From assembly GCA_937960415.1 (NCBI GenBank), contig CALGPK010000016.1, forward strand, positions 1-39,060: a stretch of DNA of 39,060 bases, written 5' to 3'. Below are positions 33,501-39,060 of this stretch, piece after piece; positions within the stretch are counted from its first letter, which is position 1; every line of letters begins with the position of its first letter. Origin of the DNA: an uncultured Bacteroidales bacterium (GTDB lineage Bacteria > Bacteroidota > Bacteroidia > Bacteroidales > GWA2-32-17). The notes under the pieces were generated by a model that worked only from the letters and a program-made list of their open reading frames with translations, was not told the DNA's origin and ran no database searches. A program made the translations under genes and the position numbers.

Positions 33501-35146
33501 CTAACATTATTCAGGTAGCTTGTGGTGGTGATTGTAGCGGACGTGTTACTGCGCTGGTATCAGGCGGTCAACCTCCATATTCTTATGTATGGACGGCTAC
33601 TAATTTTTCTGCTACTACACCAACTATTGATTCGTTATGTGCTGATTTATACTTTATTACCGTATCCGATTCATACGGTTGTACTTTAACCAGCATGTTT
33701 GAATTAACCGACACATCAAAACTTGAACTACACATTATCGATTCAAGCATGGTTACTTGTTATGGCTTGTGTAATGGCTGGGCAACAGCACAAGCACAAA
33801 ATGGTTTTCCACCTTATAATTACAACTGGAATACAGTGCCTCCGCAAAATTTGCCCACAGCTACCGATTTATGTGCAGGCATATATATTGTAACGGTTAC
33901 CGACGATAGCCTTTGTTCACGTGTTCGCATGGTACAAATAACTCAACCCGATAGCCTCTACTTATTTGTTAAAGATAGTGTTCCTATTAACTGTTATGCT
34001 AATTGTAATGGAAGCCTCTTACTTGGCATCGCCGGTGGAACAATTCCGTACAATGTAGTATGGAGCAACGGAACTTCCGACACCTTGGCATTAAATTTAT
34101 GTGCCGATTCATATACCATAACGGTTACCGATGCCAATGCATGTAGTTATTCTATATCTTATACACTAACACAACCCGAAGAGATAAGTTATATCATCTC
34201 AACTCAAACTACATTGTGTAGTACCGGTACAAACGATGGTTCGGCAAGCATAACCATACAAGGTGGCACGATTCCTTACCAGATTGTGTGGAATACCGGT
34301 GATACAACAACCACTATCGATAGCTTATATGCAGGAACTTATTATTACACCATAACCGATGCAAACGGTTGTCAAAAAACTGATTCTGTAATCGTTTTAC
34401 CATCTATTGTGGTAAATGCTCTTACCCGAAAAGATACCACTATATGTTATGGCGATAGTGTTCAAATATTTGGTTTTGGTGGTAGCCTTTATTACTGGAC
34501 ACCTGGACAAACGTTAAGTGATAGTACACAATTTAACCCTTATGCTAAGCCATTCGTAACAACTACATATTACTTCTTTGTCTTCGACAGCATCTGCTTC
34601 GATGTTGATTCCGTAACAATTGGTGTTTATCCCTCATTTACTGTCGATGCCGGACAAAATCAAACCATTTTATACGACCATAGTACAACAATGAATGCTA
34701 CCTGCTCCGATCCCAATGCTACATTCTTATGGATCCCCTCAACTGGTTTGCAAGATTCTTCGAGCTTAACTACACTGGCTCATCCGCTGCAAACAACAAC
34801 CTACTACCTGCTGGCAACTAATGCCAACGGATGTACACTAATAGACTCAGTTACTATAACCGTGGTACCTCGTATTCGAATACCATCGGGCTTTACTCCT
34901 AACGGTGACGGAATTAACGATGTATGGATTATAGACCTAATCGAACTATTCCCCAACTGCGAAGTCATGATATTCAATCGCTGGGGCGAAAGACTCTTCT
35001 ATAGCCATGGCTATCCACCATCGGAACGATTCGACGGCACATACAAAGGCAAACCATTACCCACCGGCACCTATTACTACGTAATAAATTTACACGATGA
35101 AGCATATAAAGAACCATTAACCGGTCCGTTAACTATAATGAGATAA
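24563..35146 (+). CDS. Giant SprB-repeat T9SS surface adhesin with embedded P-domain and CHU_C C-terminus
   Basis: 3527 aa from the ATG at 24563. A frame start at 24503 would add 20 charged residues before the signal peptide FFKIFIIILSLLLVESAFSQ, so the later ATG is preferred, though no good ribosome site decides it. About 39 SprB-like units of 75-80 aa run from about residue 53 to 3280. Consensus: NVSCYGxCNGSITLTVxGG-TPPYTYxW, NLCAGTYxVTVTDxNNC. A proprotein-convertase P-domain (about 1176-1370; LNMEHSWLGDL, GCPLNGNWTIEVTD) lies inside unit 15. After the array come two Ig/PKD-like modules and the type B T9SS domain (about 3437-3527; PSGFTPNGDGINDVW, IFNRWGERLFYS). It should be exported and held on the cell surface, possibly for gliding or adhesion. 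Its PorP/SprF partner starts five bases later. Confidence 0.93.
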   Translation: MSFFKIFIIILSLLLVESAFSQKKQSVSQGKWVQSDSIQITENPTTRGSFTVSVTSTNVSCYGRCDGTITVSISGNPTYPVQIRLTLPPDQGGGFVFYNNLQASDFPFTITNLCGSPSPYAIRIRDNDGSTVFVNNIYVLAPAEMSIEEGDYAIMDETCAGNCDGSVEIYFVSNAQGNTYYSWSSGENTANIYNKCAGTYTVTVTDDMNCTKAFPFDIVAPPLLQIDSIKFTPVFCQGGSGSLTVYVSGGNQPYAYNIGSGYQINPTFNNLGAGTYTVTVLDANNCTTVSNPITIEENPALILNETHQNVLCSGESTGSIDLTVSGGTPLYSYYWQGPGGYEAFTEDITNLIIGTYIVTVTDANNCTGTLSVEITSPNIITISETHTNVSCYGGNNGSITLTVVGGTAPYTYQWNGPSCPCPNTPNLTNLQAGTYNVTVTDGNNCTATSSIVITQPNEITITGNITSINCYGECTGTITLTVNGGTPPYSYNWTGPSCPCFGPNLSNLCAGFYNVTITDNNSCTRVRTFQIIQPPDIQINAFVQNPTCDGACNGFINLNVNGGTPPFTFEWSHGPHTQNVNNLCAGTYTVTVTDSRNCKKTRTFNLVNPPGMNLTETHTNVTCYGGNNGSIDLTVGGTYTLPLSYNWQGPNGFTSSNEDITNLIAGNYSVTVTDANNCSKTLSVVISELSNITISASIIHVSCNGSNDGSINITVTNGVSPYSYQWLGPGSFSSNNEDITGLAQGTYYLTVTDNLNCQKDTFFEITQPYPIQISHTQQNVSCFGLSNGSIDLTVTDGNPPYSYSWTGPSCPCGNIEDISNLLAGVYNVTVTDNVNCTETYSVTITQPASLNISSSHTNVSCSGGNDGTITLTVIGGTGPYNYTWSGPSCPCPNAPNLTNLQAGTYNVTVTDQNNCTITTSVIITQPAAALSISTTQTNVSCFGGNNGSISLFANGGTPPYNYSWTGPSCPCPNTPNLTNLEAGIYNVTVTDQNNCTSTTSVTITQPSDINVISNTTNVTCYGQCNGSIQLTVVGGILPYTYNWSGPSCPCNGTNLTNLCAGNYLLTITDGNGCSKTFSYNITQPTQLIADISSQTNMQCGGSCNGTATVTASGGNPNYTYAWSNGQNTSTATGLCAGWVYVTVTDSNNCSAKDSTEILSPPLLSAEVTDSIMSCGSFPTIVAGMTFLPDGTGTSYQTTITQIDFDPNQTITSPNDITSICLNMEHSWLGDLQIRLICPNGQSVILKQYPGGGGTYLGEPVSWGFPDQNSSNTTPGNGYDYCFVPGGAMFGTMVATANTYTYSYIDNAGNPHNNRFYLPAGTYTPFQSFNNLVGCPLNGNWTIEVTDHLAMDNGYIFSWLINFAPHTYPSQFCNGAATLTVNGGEPPFTYYWSNGATSQNLSNVCSGTYCVTVTDANNCTATDCVTILDANLSIDSITKVDASCNGICNGSATVYYSISAGAVNFLWSNNATSQTISNLCPGTYYVTVSTPNGCTDVDSIIITSSYALQVQSTIVNPLLCFGDCNGSATITVQNGQAPYTYLWSPNSGDTGPSITDKCAGTYHVTVSDANGCTATEVVIINQPPILQIDSIKYTHVQPCAGNNNGTLTIYVSGGSPNYLYNIGSGNQASNQFINLAAGVYTPTITDANGCTIIGNPVTITEPPVLFITSIDVTNVTPCFGSANGSITVNVIGGVPFYQYNIGTGNQTSNYFNGLSGGTYHVTVTDQLGCTIVASNIIVTEPLPLTLDLVQKTDVACNNSCTGILQVTANGGLAPYTYTWNPNLGNGNSFNNLCAGWYFVTVTDQLGCTATNQFEITDTSNLNITIVSIQDPLCNGNCNGSVEVAASGGSPPYSFSWDNSLPPSATQTNLCAGTYMVTVTDDNLCSRSLPITLTDPPVLNDSIKQVSDILCAGSCTGSITAYPYGGTGLYAYIWDDPLNSNTQNISNLCAGWYRVTITDSNGCVKKDSLELLEPDFININLNVISGISCYGLCDASVEAIINGGIAPYSIQWSSGFSLNPVTNLCSGMLYITVTDNNLCQKIDSIYISEPDSIQISFINVTQVNCNGDCSGQATVQVNGGIPNYTYQWSASAGNQNTQTATSLCGGIHFVTVTDANNCTNSYYVNIEDTSNLTLQIDSLRNPLCFGSCDAYIFVSAQGGFPPYTYVWSGSLPSQNYQENLCAGTYTVTVVDDSLCMNALLIELNNPPVLNDSIVIDQNIRCNGLCNGIITAHPYGGSPPYTYQWSNGEWAQQIQNVCAGWYKVTITDFNGCTKIDSILLNEPNPLLGSFTVNSPITCYGLCNGNATINIMGGTPDYTYSWSNGETTNPAVALCGGLTFITVTDQNGCTFISNIDMTQPDSLSLTLSSTVVSCSGNCTGTATVFVVGGTPPYTYLWDAAAGNQLTSTAVSLCSGLYFVTVSDLYNCTIVGSVSVQDTSNLQVHIIQQINPLCNGQCNGFIEVSGIGGYPPYSYSWDNGSNSNIISNLCEGSYTVTVTDDSLCKRWLTIDLINPQPLQDSIIVLQPISCFGLCNGSVAVYPYGGTPPYAYQWDDPLLSSNDTIEWLCAGTYHVTITDNNNCTIVDSISLSNPPILNISVSIVQPVNCYGSCDGMAEVTITGGSPPYTINWSNGDFLLQADSLCAGWVYVTVTDANLCQVIDSIQFMQPDSIVLDFVTTAASCGGNNGTATVIASGGISPYTYQWDSNAHNQTTQTANSLSVNIYFLTVTDNNGCTVVGNVAIIDTSNLNINLINIHHITCAGSCDGSATVSVSGGYPPYTYLWSTVPPQNDSIANNLCVGLYFVTVVDDSLCSRVGMVEIDSSQILMVQDSLRPISCPGLCDGSIILIPSGGTPPYVSYEWSVSGQNDSIITNLCPGIYHYTVTDANGCKVSDSVVVVDPGQMVVNIEILQAITCNGLCNGILGVIVQGALGPYQYLWSNNSQDSMLTDLCSGQYSVTVTGIGGCSETAILTLPEPSPLQIQYTNIIQVACGGDCSGRVTALVSGGQPPYSYVWTATNFSATTPTIDSLCADLYFITVSDSYGCTLTSMFELTDTSKLELHIIDSSMVTCYGLCNGWATAQAQNGFPPYNYNWNTVPPQNLPTATDLCAGIYIVTVTDDSLCSRVRMVQITQPDSLYLFVKDSVPINCYANCNGSLLLGIAGGTIPYNVVWSNGTSDTLALNLCADSYTITVTDANACSYSISYTLTQPEEISYIISTQTTLCSTGTNDGSASITIQGGTIPYQIVWNTGDTTTTIDSLYAGTYYYTITDANGCQKTDSVIVLPSIVVNALTRKDTTICYGDSVQIFGFGGSLYYWTPGQTLSDSTQFNPYAKPFVTTTYYFFVFDSICFDVDSVTIGVYPSFTVDAGQNQTILYDHSTTMNATCSDPNATFLWIPSTGLQDSSSLTTLAHPLQTTTYYLLATNANGCTLIDSVTITVVPRIRIPSGFTPNGDGINDVWIIDLIELFPNCEVMIFNRWGERLFYSHGYPPSERFDGTYKGKPLPTGTYYYVINLHDEAYKEPLTGPLTIMR
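28087..28674 (+). other. P-domain (proprotein convertase type) inserted in SprB unit 15
   Basis: About 195 codons with a P-domain pattern: FLPDGTGTSYQT, SICLNMEHSWLGDLQIRL, GGGGTYLGEP, NLVGCPLNGNWTIEVTDH and DNGYIFSWLINF. It is bounded upstream by the MSCG of the unit (first cysteine) and downstream by SQFCNGAATLTVNGG (second cysteine onward), so it interrupts the CxGxC loop and leaves both halves of the unit intact. In other T9SS proteins such domains stand alone between modules. Confidence 0.85.
30020..34410 (+). repeat. Four-unit higher-order repeat (period 921-930 bp)
   Basis: Every fourth SprB unit ends in DTSN/DTSK. The first codon of this motif is at 30008, 30938, 31859, 32780 and 33710, so the period is 930, 921, 921 and 930 bp. 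Within each period the order of unit classes is fixed: a unit with DDSLC (DDNLC in the first), then one opening LNDSI or similar, often with PYGG, then a third class, then the DTSN unit. There are four complete copies and a fifth that stops after three units, just before the non-SprB C-terminal modules. Confidence 0.85.
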
Positions 35147-35151
35147 AATGT

Positions 35152-36078
35152 ATGAAATATCTAAAACATCATATTATTTGGTCTGGCATACTGATTGTTT
35201 TATCGGCTACGGGACAACAAACCCCGATGTATACCCAATATATGCTAAATGATCTGGCATATAATCCGGCTATTGCCGGAACAAAAGAATATTATCAAGC
35301 AAAATCGAACAACCGATATCAATGGATTGGAATTACCGATGCCCCCCGAACCTATATTTTAAGCATTTATGGACCACATCGAACACTCGATATGGGGTTT
35401 GGTGGCATCGTATTTAATGATGTAACCGGACCTACCAGCAAAATTGGATTATATGGTGTTTACGCCTACAATGTACGAATTAAAGACGACCTGCGTTTTT
35501 CATCTGGTTTAAGTTTAGGTTTATTGCAATATAAAGTTGATGGTTCTAAAATTACGCTTCATCAGGAAGGCGACCCTTCTCTGGCACACGAAATGTATGT
35601 CGATTACCTACCCGATGCTAATCTGGGACTCTATTTGTATGCTCAAAAATATACTGTTGGCTTGTCGGTAGTTCAGCTTTTTCCTGCTAACATAAAATTT
35701 AAAGAATTGGAACATTACGGAGTTAACCGTTTAAAACAGCATATAATGGCTACAGGTTCGTATGCATTCAATTTAAACAACGACTTCGTTATTGAACCAC
35801 TGTTAATGATTAAATTTGTTTCGCCTGTTCCGATACAGCTCGATATAAACGCACGAATAATTTACCGCAATATGTTTTGGGGTGGTTTGGGGGTTCGAAC
35901 CAAAGATGCTGCAAGTGTTTTAATAGGATATAATTATCAGGATCAGCTTATTTTTGGTTATTCTTACGATATAACATTCACAGAACTTAGAAAATATAGT
36001 TCCGGAACGCACGAACTAATGATTGGTGCCCGATTCAATAAAATCAAACAAAGCCGTTGGAGAGCTAAACTCGAATGA
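35152..36078 (+). CDS. PorP/SprF family type IX secretion outer-membrane protein
   Basis: 308 aa, signal peptide with cleavage near ATGQ (19-22), then MYTQYMLNDLAYNPAIAGTKEYY and NRYQWIGITDAPRT, the family signature. The remainder is a predicted outer-membrane beta-barrel. It starts five bases after the giant adhesin stop and is very likely the dedicated SprF-like export or anchoring partner of that protein. It is clearly diverged from the other copy at 2475-3389, consistent with each copy serving its own large cargo. The next gene begins one base after its stop, so transcription probably continues. Confidence 0.93.
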   Translation: MKYLKHHIIWSGILIVLSATGQQTPMYTQYMLNDLAYNPAIAGTKEYYQAKSNNRYQWIGITDAPRTYILSIYGPHRTLDMGFGGIVFNDVTGPTSKIGLYGVYAYNVRIKDDLRFSSGLSLGLLQYKVDGSKITLHQEGDPSLAHEMYVDYLPDANLGLYLYAQKYTVGLSVVQLFPANIKFKELEHYGVNRLKQHIMATGSYAFNLNNDFVIEPLLMIKFVSPVPIQLDINARIIYRNMFWGGLGVRTKDAASVLIGYNYQDQLIFGYSYDITFTELRKYSSGTHELMIGARFNKIKQSRWRAKLE

Positions 36079-36079
36079 T

Positions 36080-36436
36080 ATGAACAAATTGTTTTTAGTT
36101 TTTTTTGTTTTATTTTTATTTTCCTGTTCGAATAATCGACCATCTTCTTCCAATATTATTCCAAGAGATACGCTTATTTCGCTAATTGTAGATTTGCATA
36201 TTGCCGATGTGATATTATTAAACCCCAATGTACAATCTAAAATTTCGGATATATCATCAAACAAGCTTTATCAAACTATCTTAAATAACTACCATATTTC
36301 CAAAGAACGGTTTAAGAAAAGCATGGATTACTATGCCAGTAGTCCAGAAACGCTCGATTCTATTTATGATATAGTTATAGAACGGCTGAATTTGATTGAA
36401 AGTAGGTGGCTTACAGACAGTTTATCTAATTTATGA
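36080..36436 (+). CDS. DUF4296 family lipoprotein
   Basis: 118 aa from the ATG at 36080. A longer frame from 36023 would lie inside porP/sprF and bury the signal sequence, so it is rejected. The signal peptide ends in a lipobox LFSC with Cys16, so this is a predicted lipoprotein. The DUF4296 pattern is LIVDLHIADVILL, then LNNYHISKERFKKSMDYYASSPE and IYDIVIERLNLIE. Function unknown. Its stop overlaps the amidohydrolase start as ATGA (36433-36436). A DUF4296 gene beside an amidohydrolase gene is an arrangement I associate with Bacteroidota genomes; the link to the adhesin locus may just be read-through. Confidence 0.9.
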   Translation: MNKLFLVFFVLFLFSCSNNRPSSSNIIPRDTLISLIVDLHIADVILLNPNVQSKISDISSNKLYQTILNNYHISKERFKKSMDYYASSPETLDSIYDIVIERLNLIESRWLTDSLSNL

Positions 36437-37554
36437 GAAAATTAAGTGCCCATTATATTTTCGATGGCTATCAATGGCATCGAAACAAAATAATTGTTGT
36501 GAATGAAAAAGGAGTTATTACTCATTTTGAAGAAGCCTTATTAGAAAACAAAGAACTGGATGGGGTTGAATTTTACAATGGAATCTTGTGTCCGGGATTT
36601 ATAAATGCTCATGTTCATCTTGAATTATCCTTTCTTAAAGACCAATTTTGCCCTGTCTATTCGCTGCAAGATTTTATAGAACTCATGAAACATGTTGATA
36701 GAAAATACAGCATTGACAAAGAAAACATTGCTCAAACACATGACCAATGGATGTATCAAAACGGAATTTCGTCTTGTGGCGATATTGCTAATACAGCACT
36801 TACCAGCATCATTAAAAAACAGTCAAAAATATATTATCATACTTTCTGCGAATTATACTCTGTTGAGGAAGATTATGCAAATATCGTTTTTAATGAAGGA
36901 TTGAATTTGAGCAAACAGTTTCATCCTTCGTCCATTACACCGCATGCTCCGTATTCTGTTAGTTTCTCGTTATTACAAAAAATTACCCATTCAACAACTG
37001 CCAGCAATATTTTTACTATTCACTTTAAAGAAAGCCGTTACGAAACCGATTTATTTCGGAAATTTCAGCGGAACTTTCCTGTAAACGACAACCCATCTTT
37101 GGATTTTATAAATTTTTTGCCCAAATTGAACCACTGCCTATTTGTTCACAACACATTCATTACAGAAGCAGAAGCCAACCATATTGTCCAACATTTCGAA
37201 AATCCTTTCTTTGTACTTTGTCCAAACTCTAACTTGTTTATAGAAAATCAATTACCCCCTCGTTTTCTTATTCAACGTTATAGCGACAAAATCTGCATTG
37301 GCACCGATAGTCTTGCTTCTAATCGTCAATTGTCTATTTTAGAAGAAATAAAAACACTTTCGTTTTCATATCCGGATGTACCTCTTTCGAAATGGTTACA
37401 AATGGCAACTATCAATGGTGCTATAGCGATTAAAGTAGATCATCTGTTTGGCACAATTAAACCACACATAGCGCCAGGTATTATACTCATCGAAAACATA
37501 GATATACACCATATGTGCTTAACTAACGAAAGTGTTGTTCGAAGAATTATTTAA
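36433..37554 (+). CDS. Amidohydrolase superfamily metal-dependent deaminase/hydrolase
   Basis: 373 aa. All metal and catalytic ligands of the TRZ/ATZ-type amidohydrolases are visible: His60 and His62 in FINAHVHLELS, His171 in TPHAPYS, His197 and Glu200 in TIHFKES, His239 in LFVHNT, and Asp292 in IGTDSLASN. CPNSNLFI (263-270) is also typical. These enzymes deaminate purine-like or aminofutalosine-like substrates. The substrate here is unknown, and a role in futalosine-route menaquinone synthesis is only a possibility. It overlaps the DUF4296 gene and is convergent with fabI with a two-base gap and no visible terminator. Confidence 0.88.
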   Translation: MRKLSAHYIFDGYQWHRNKIIVVNEKGVITHFEEALLENKELDGVEFYNGILCPGFINAHVHLELSFLKDQFCPVYSLQDFIELMKHVDRKYSIDKENIAQTHDQWMYQNGISSCGDIANTALTSIIKKQSKIYYHTFCELYSVEEDYANIVFNEGLNLSKQFHPSSITPHAPYSVSFSLLQKITHSTTASNIFTIHFKESRYETDLFRKFQRNFPVNDNPSLDFINFLPKLNHCLFVHNTFITEAEANHIVQHFENPFFVLCPNSNLFIENQLPPRFLIQRYSDKICIGTDSLASNRQLSILEEIKTLSFSYPDVPLSKWLQMATINGAIAIKVDHLFGTIKPHIAPGIILIENIDIHHMCLTNESVVRRII

Positions 37555-37556
37555 TT

Positions 37557-38396
37557 TTAATCTTCGCAATTCTGGCAATCGTAACCTTTATTGATAATTT
37601 CCATAGCCTTTAAACTCATACCCATACTCGAAAAACCACCATCGTGATAGAGGTTTTGCATAGTAACCTTGCGTGTGAGATCGCTAAATAGTGTAATGCA
37701 ATAGTCGGCGCATTCGTCGGCTGTGGCATTACCTAATGGTGCCATACGGTCGGAAAAATCCATCAGGTTATGCATACCCTTAACTCCGCTACCGGCTGTG
37801 GTCATAGTTGGAGATTGCGAAATGGTATTAATGCGTATCTTTTTGTCGCGTCCGTATATATATCCAAAGCTACGAGCAATAGACTCAAGAGCTGCTTTTG
37901 CTTCGGCCATGTCGTTATAGCGGTAAAAGGTGCGTTGTGCAGCAATGTAAGTAAGAGCAACTACCGAACCCCACTCGTTTATAGCATCGAGCTTACGAGC
38001 AACCTGCAACATCTTGTGAAATGAAATAGCAGATATATCGATGGTTTTTAGATAGTAATCATAATCCAAATCGTCGTAACGACGACTTTTGCGAACATTC
38101 ATCGACATAGCTATACTATGCAAAAAGAAATCAATCTTACCGCCAAAATACTCCATCGAATTTCTGAAAACCTGTTCCAGTTCTTCGACATTGGTAGCAT
38201 CGGCAGGAAAAAATGGAGCATTGCATATTTCAGCCAATTCCTTAACGTTGCCCATACGATAAGCCATCGCTGTATTGGATAATGTAATTTGTGCACCTTC
38301 TTCTACACAACGCTTGGCAACTTTCCATGCAATAGATTGTTCGTTTAAAGCACCGAAAATAATCCCTTTTTTACCTTTTAAAAGATTGTATGCCAT
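37557..38396 (-). CDS. fabI: Enoyl-[acyl-carrier-protein] reductase FabI
   Basis: 279 aa from the ATG at 38396. A TTG-initiated extension to 38414 is rejected because the -7 promoter box (38412-38419) overlaps it. FabI performs the last reduction of each round of fatty acid elongation. Visible are the FabI N-terminus (KGIIFGALNEQSIAW, glycine-rich NAD loop), SIAMS (94-98), and the catalytic Tyr150, Tyr160 and Lys167 with the same spacing as E. coli Tyr146, Tyr156 and Lys163. The C-terminus carries a short DCQNCED tail after the usual end, with a CxxC of unknown role. It stands as a single gene, convergent with the amidohydrolase. Confidence 0.95.
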   Translation of the reverse strand: MAYNLLKGKKGIIFGALNEQSIAWKVAKRCVEEGAQITLSNTAMAYRMGNVKELAEICNAPFFPADATNVEELEQVFRNSMEYFGGKIDFFLHSIAMSMNVRKSRRYDDLDYDYYLKTIDISAISFHKMLQVARKLDAINEWGSVVALTYIAAQRTFYRYNDMAEAKAALESIARSFGYIYGRDKKIRINTISQSPTMTTAGSGVKGMHNLMDFSDRMAPLGNATADECADYCITLFSDLTRKVTMQNLYHDGGFSSMGMSLKAMEIINKGYDCQNCED

Positions 38397-38411
38397 GACA
38401 AAAATTTTTCG

Positions 38412-38419
38412 CAAAGTTA
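38412..38419 (-). promoter_or_regulatory. -7 box of fabI
   Basis: Minus-strand TAACTTTG matches TAnnTTTG exactly, placing the transcription start near 38406 and about ten bases before the ATG at 38396. No clear TTTG -33 element lies at the right distance. The box decides the fabI start. Confidence 0.5.
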
Positions 38420-38589
38420 ATTAGAAAAACTCACCACGCCAGAAAAGATGATAAATATCATTAAGCTCAAATTATGCAATAGGAAATGAACTACACATTG
38501 ATATTTCTTTGTACTTACGTATTAATACATCTATTTTTGGAAAACAAGACTAGAAAGATGGATTCTACCGATTTGTTTATCATTTACAT

Positions 38590-39060
38590 TCATTCTATTA
38601 CAATTTTTTTACTCGATAATAAGTTATAGCCATCAGTTACAATTAAAAGATAAATACCAGACTTTACAGGGGTATTGAACGTTATAGTATAATGACTATT
38701 ATTTTCTTCTAATAAAATAGTTTTTGTTTCAATTTCTTTGCCCAATAAATCTTTTAGCGAAACTTCTACTTTTTCAGAATATATTTCATCATTAAGTAAT
38801 ATATGTACAGGTTGATATATGTTAACAGGATTAGGATAAATTGTTATGTTAAAATTATTGATATAATTTAACTCATAATAAACGGCAACCATATTGGAAT
38901 AAGTTGCAGTACCATCATAATCAACTTGCTTTAGTCGGTAATAGTTAAAGCCAACAACAGGATTATAATCATATTCGATATATAAATGTGGGGTATATGA
39001 AGTCCCCGAGCCTTCAACTTTTTTAATAGGAAACCAATTTTGAGCATCTATTGATTTTTC
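38590..39060 (-). CDS. C-terminus of a T9SS type A secreted protein (5' end outside window)
   Basis: The frame is open to the window edge, giving 156 visible residues; the methionine at 38892 is internal. The first part has the usual lead-in of type A cargo (FNYYRLKQVDYDGTATYSN), followed by the secretion tail with YPNPVNIYQPVHIL, VSLKDLLGKEIETK, a strand ending KSGIYLLIVTDG and a basic end (SSKKIVIE). This Por secretion tail sends the protein through the type IX machinery, usually followed by cleavage and surface attachment or release. The catalytic or binding part lies outside the window, so no function can be given. It ends 194 bases before the fabI start codon on the same strand. Confidence 0.9.
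   Translation of the reverse strand, partial: EKSIDAQNWFPIKKVEGSGTSYTPHLYIEYDYNPVVGFNYYRLKQVDYDGTATYSNMVAVYYELNYINNFNITIYPNPVNIYQPVHILLNDEIYSEKVEVSLKDLLGKEIETKTILLEENNSHYTITFNTPVKSGIYLLIVTDGYNLLSSKKIVIE

Larger units (their letters stand above)
24720..34410 (+). repeat. Array of about 39 SprB-like units in the giant adhesin
   Basis: Units of about 230 bp are in tandem, diverged at the DNA level but constant in protein pattern. Three groups are visible. Units 4-13 (about 25450-27830) include six with a GPSCPC insert (25808, 26045, 26981, about 27219, about 27457, 27695). Units 3, 18 and 19 have YNIGSG or YNIGTG in place of the usual tryptophan strand. Units 20-39 follow a four-unit order. Unit 15 is split by the P-domain. 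The first unit is the most diverged and lacks the last cysteine. Confidence 0.88.

Noticed and set aside
24720-34410. Regular repeat spacing of about 230 bp suggesting a CRISPR-like or satellite array
   Set aside because: The repeats are coding, diverged at the DNA level and follow a protein pattern (SprB units). There are no short identical repeats with unique spacers and no cas genes.
36023-36079. Longer start for the DUF4296 lipoprotein inside porP/sprF
   Set aside because: It would bury the lipoprotein signal peptide; the ATG at 36080 sits one base after the preceding stop.
1-39060. Prophage, integrative element or genomic island
   Set aside because: No integrase, transposase, attachment repeats or tRNA-disrupting duplication was seen; genes are typical chromosomal Bacteroidota families.

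Overview
The window is a 39 kb piece of an AT-rich Bacteroidota chromosome, most likely from a Bacteroidales-like lineage. Lineage evidence: type IX secretion (T9SS) signatures throughout (PorP/SprF proteins, gliding-type CHU_C C-termini, a Por secretion tail, SprB repeats, PD40/PKD modules); TAnnTTTG-type promoters with weak or absent Shine-Dalgarno sequences; and family-level matches such as DUF4296, DUF6913-like and a Bacteroidota-type FabI. No phage, insertion sequence, CRISPR array or rRNA was seen.

Layout. 1-507: C-terminal part of a large protein cut by the window edge. 504-9375 (minus): a tightly overlapped operon read as mpl-like ligase, 1542-aa T9SS adhesin, PorP/SprF, PD40/PKD exported protein, uracil-DNA glycosylase. 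9435-11432 (plus): metallo-beta-lactamase-fold hydrolase and a NamZ-type exo-muramidase. 11708-11782: tRNA-Val(GAC). 11800-17003 (minus): GNAT-like protein, DUF6913-like protein, dapA, gltX, hemW, with a good Bacteroidota promoter in front. 17080-18852 (minus): acyl-CoA ligase. 18999-20853 (plus): M16 peptidase and O-methyltransferase, then a clear bidirectional hairpin. 20969-23646 (minus): a sulfur cluster of sulfide:quinone oxidoreductase, DUF1641, TusE/DsrC-like and DsrE-like proteins, divergent from a Crp/Fnr regulator (23749-24447, plus). 24563-37554 (plus): a 3.5-thousand-residue SprB-repeat adhesin, its PorP/SprF partner, a DUF4296 lipoprotein and an amidohydrolase. 37557-38396 (minus): fabI. 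38590-39060 (minus): C-terminus of a T9SS type A cargo.

How the genes fit together. Two loci pair a very large secreted protein carrying a type B T9SS sorting domain with a PorP/SprF protein, the pairing known from SprB/SprF. The giant protein has about 39 SprB-like units with three notable features: the two optional cysteines are always gained or lost together, the last part is organised as a four-unit super-repeat of 921-930 bp, and a P-domain sits inside the CxGxC loop of one unit. The sulfur cluster looks like sulfide oxidation feeding a persulfide relay, probably controlled by the neighbouring FNR-like regulator, whose cysteines partly match FNR and which has a TGAT-N4-ATCA palindrome just before its start codon. 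The mpl, hydrolase and namZ neighbourhood suggests cell-wall recycling next to surface-protein export.
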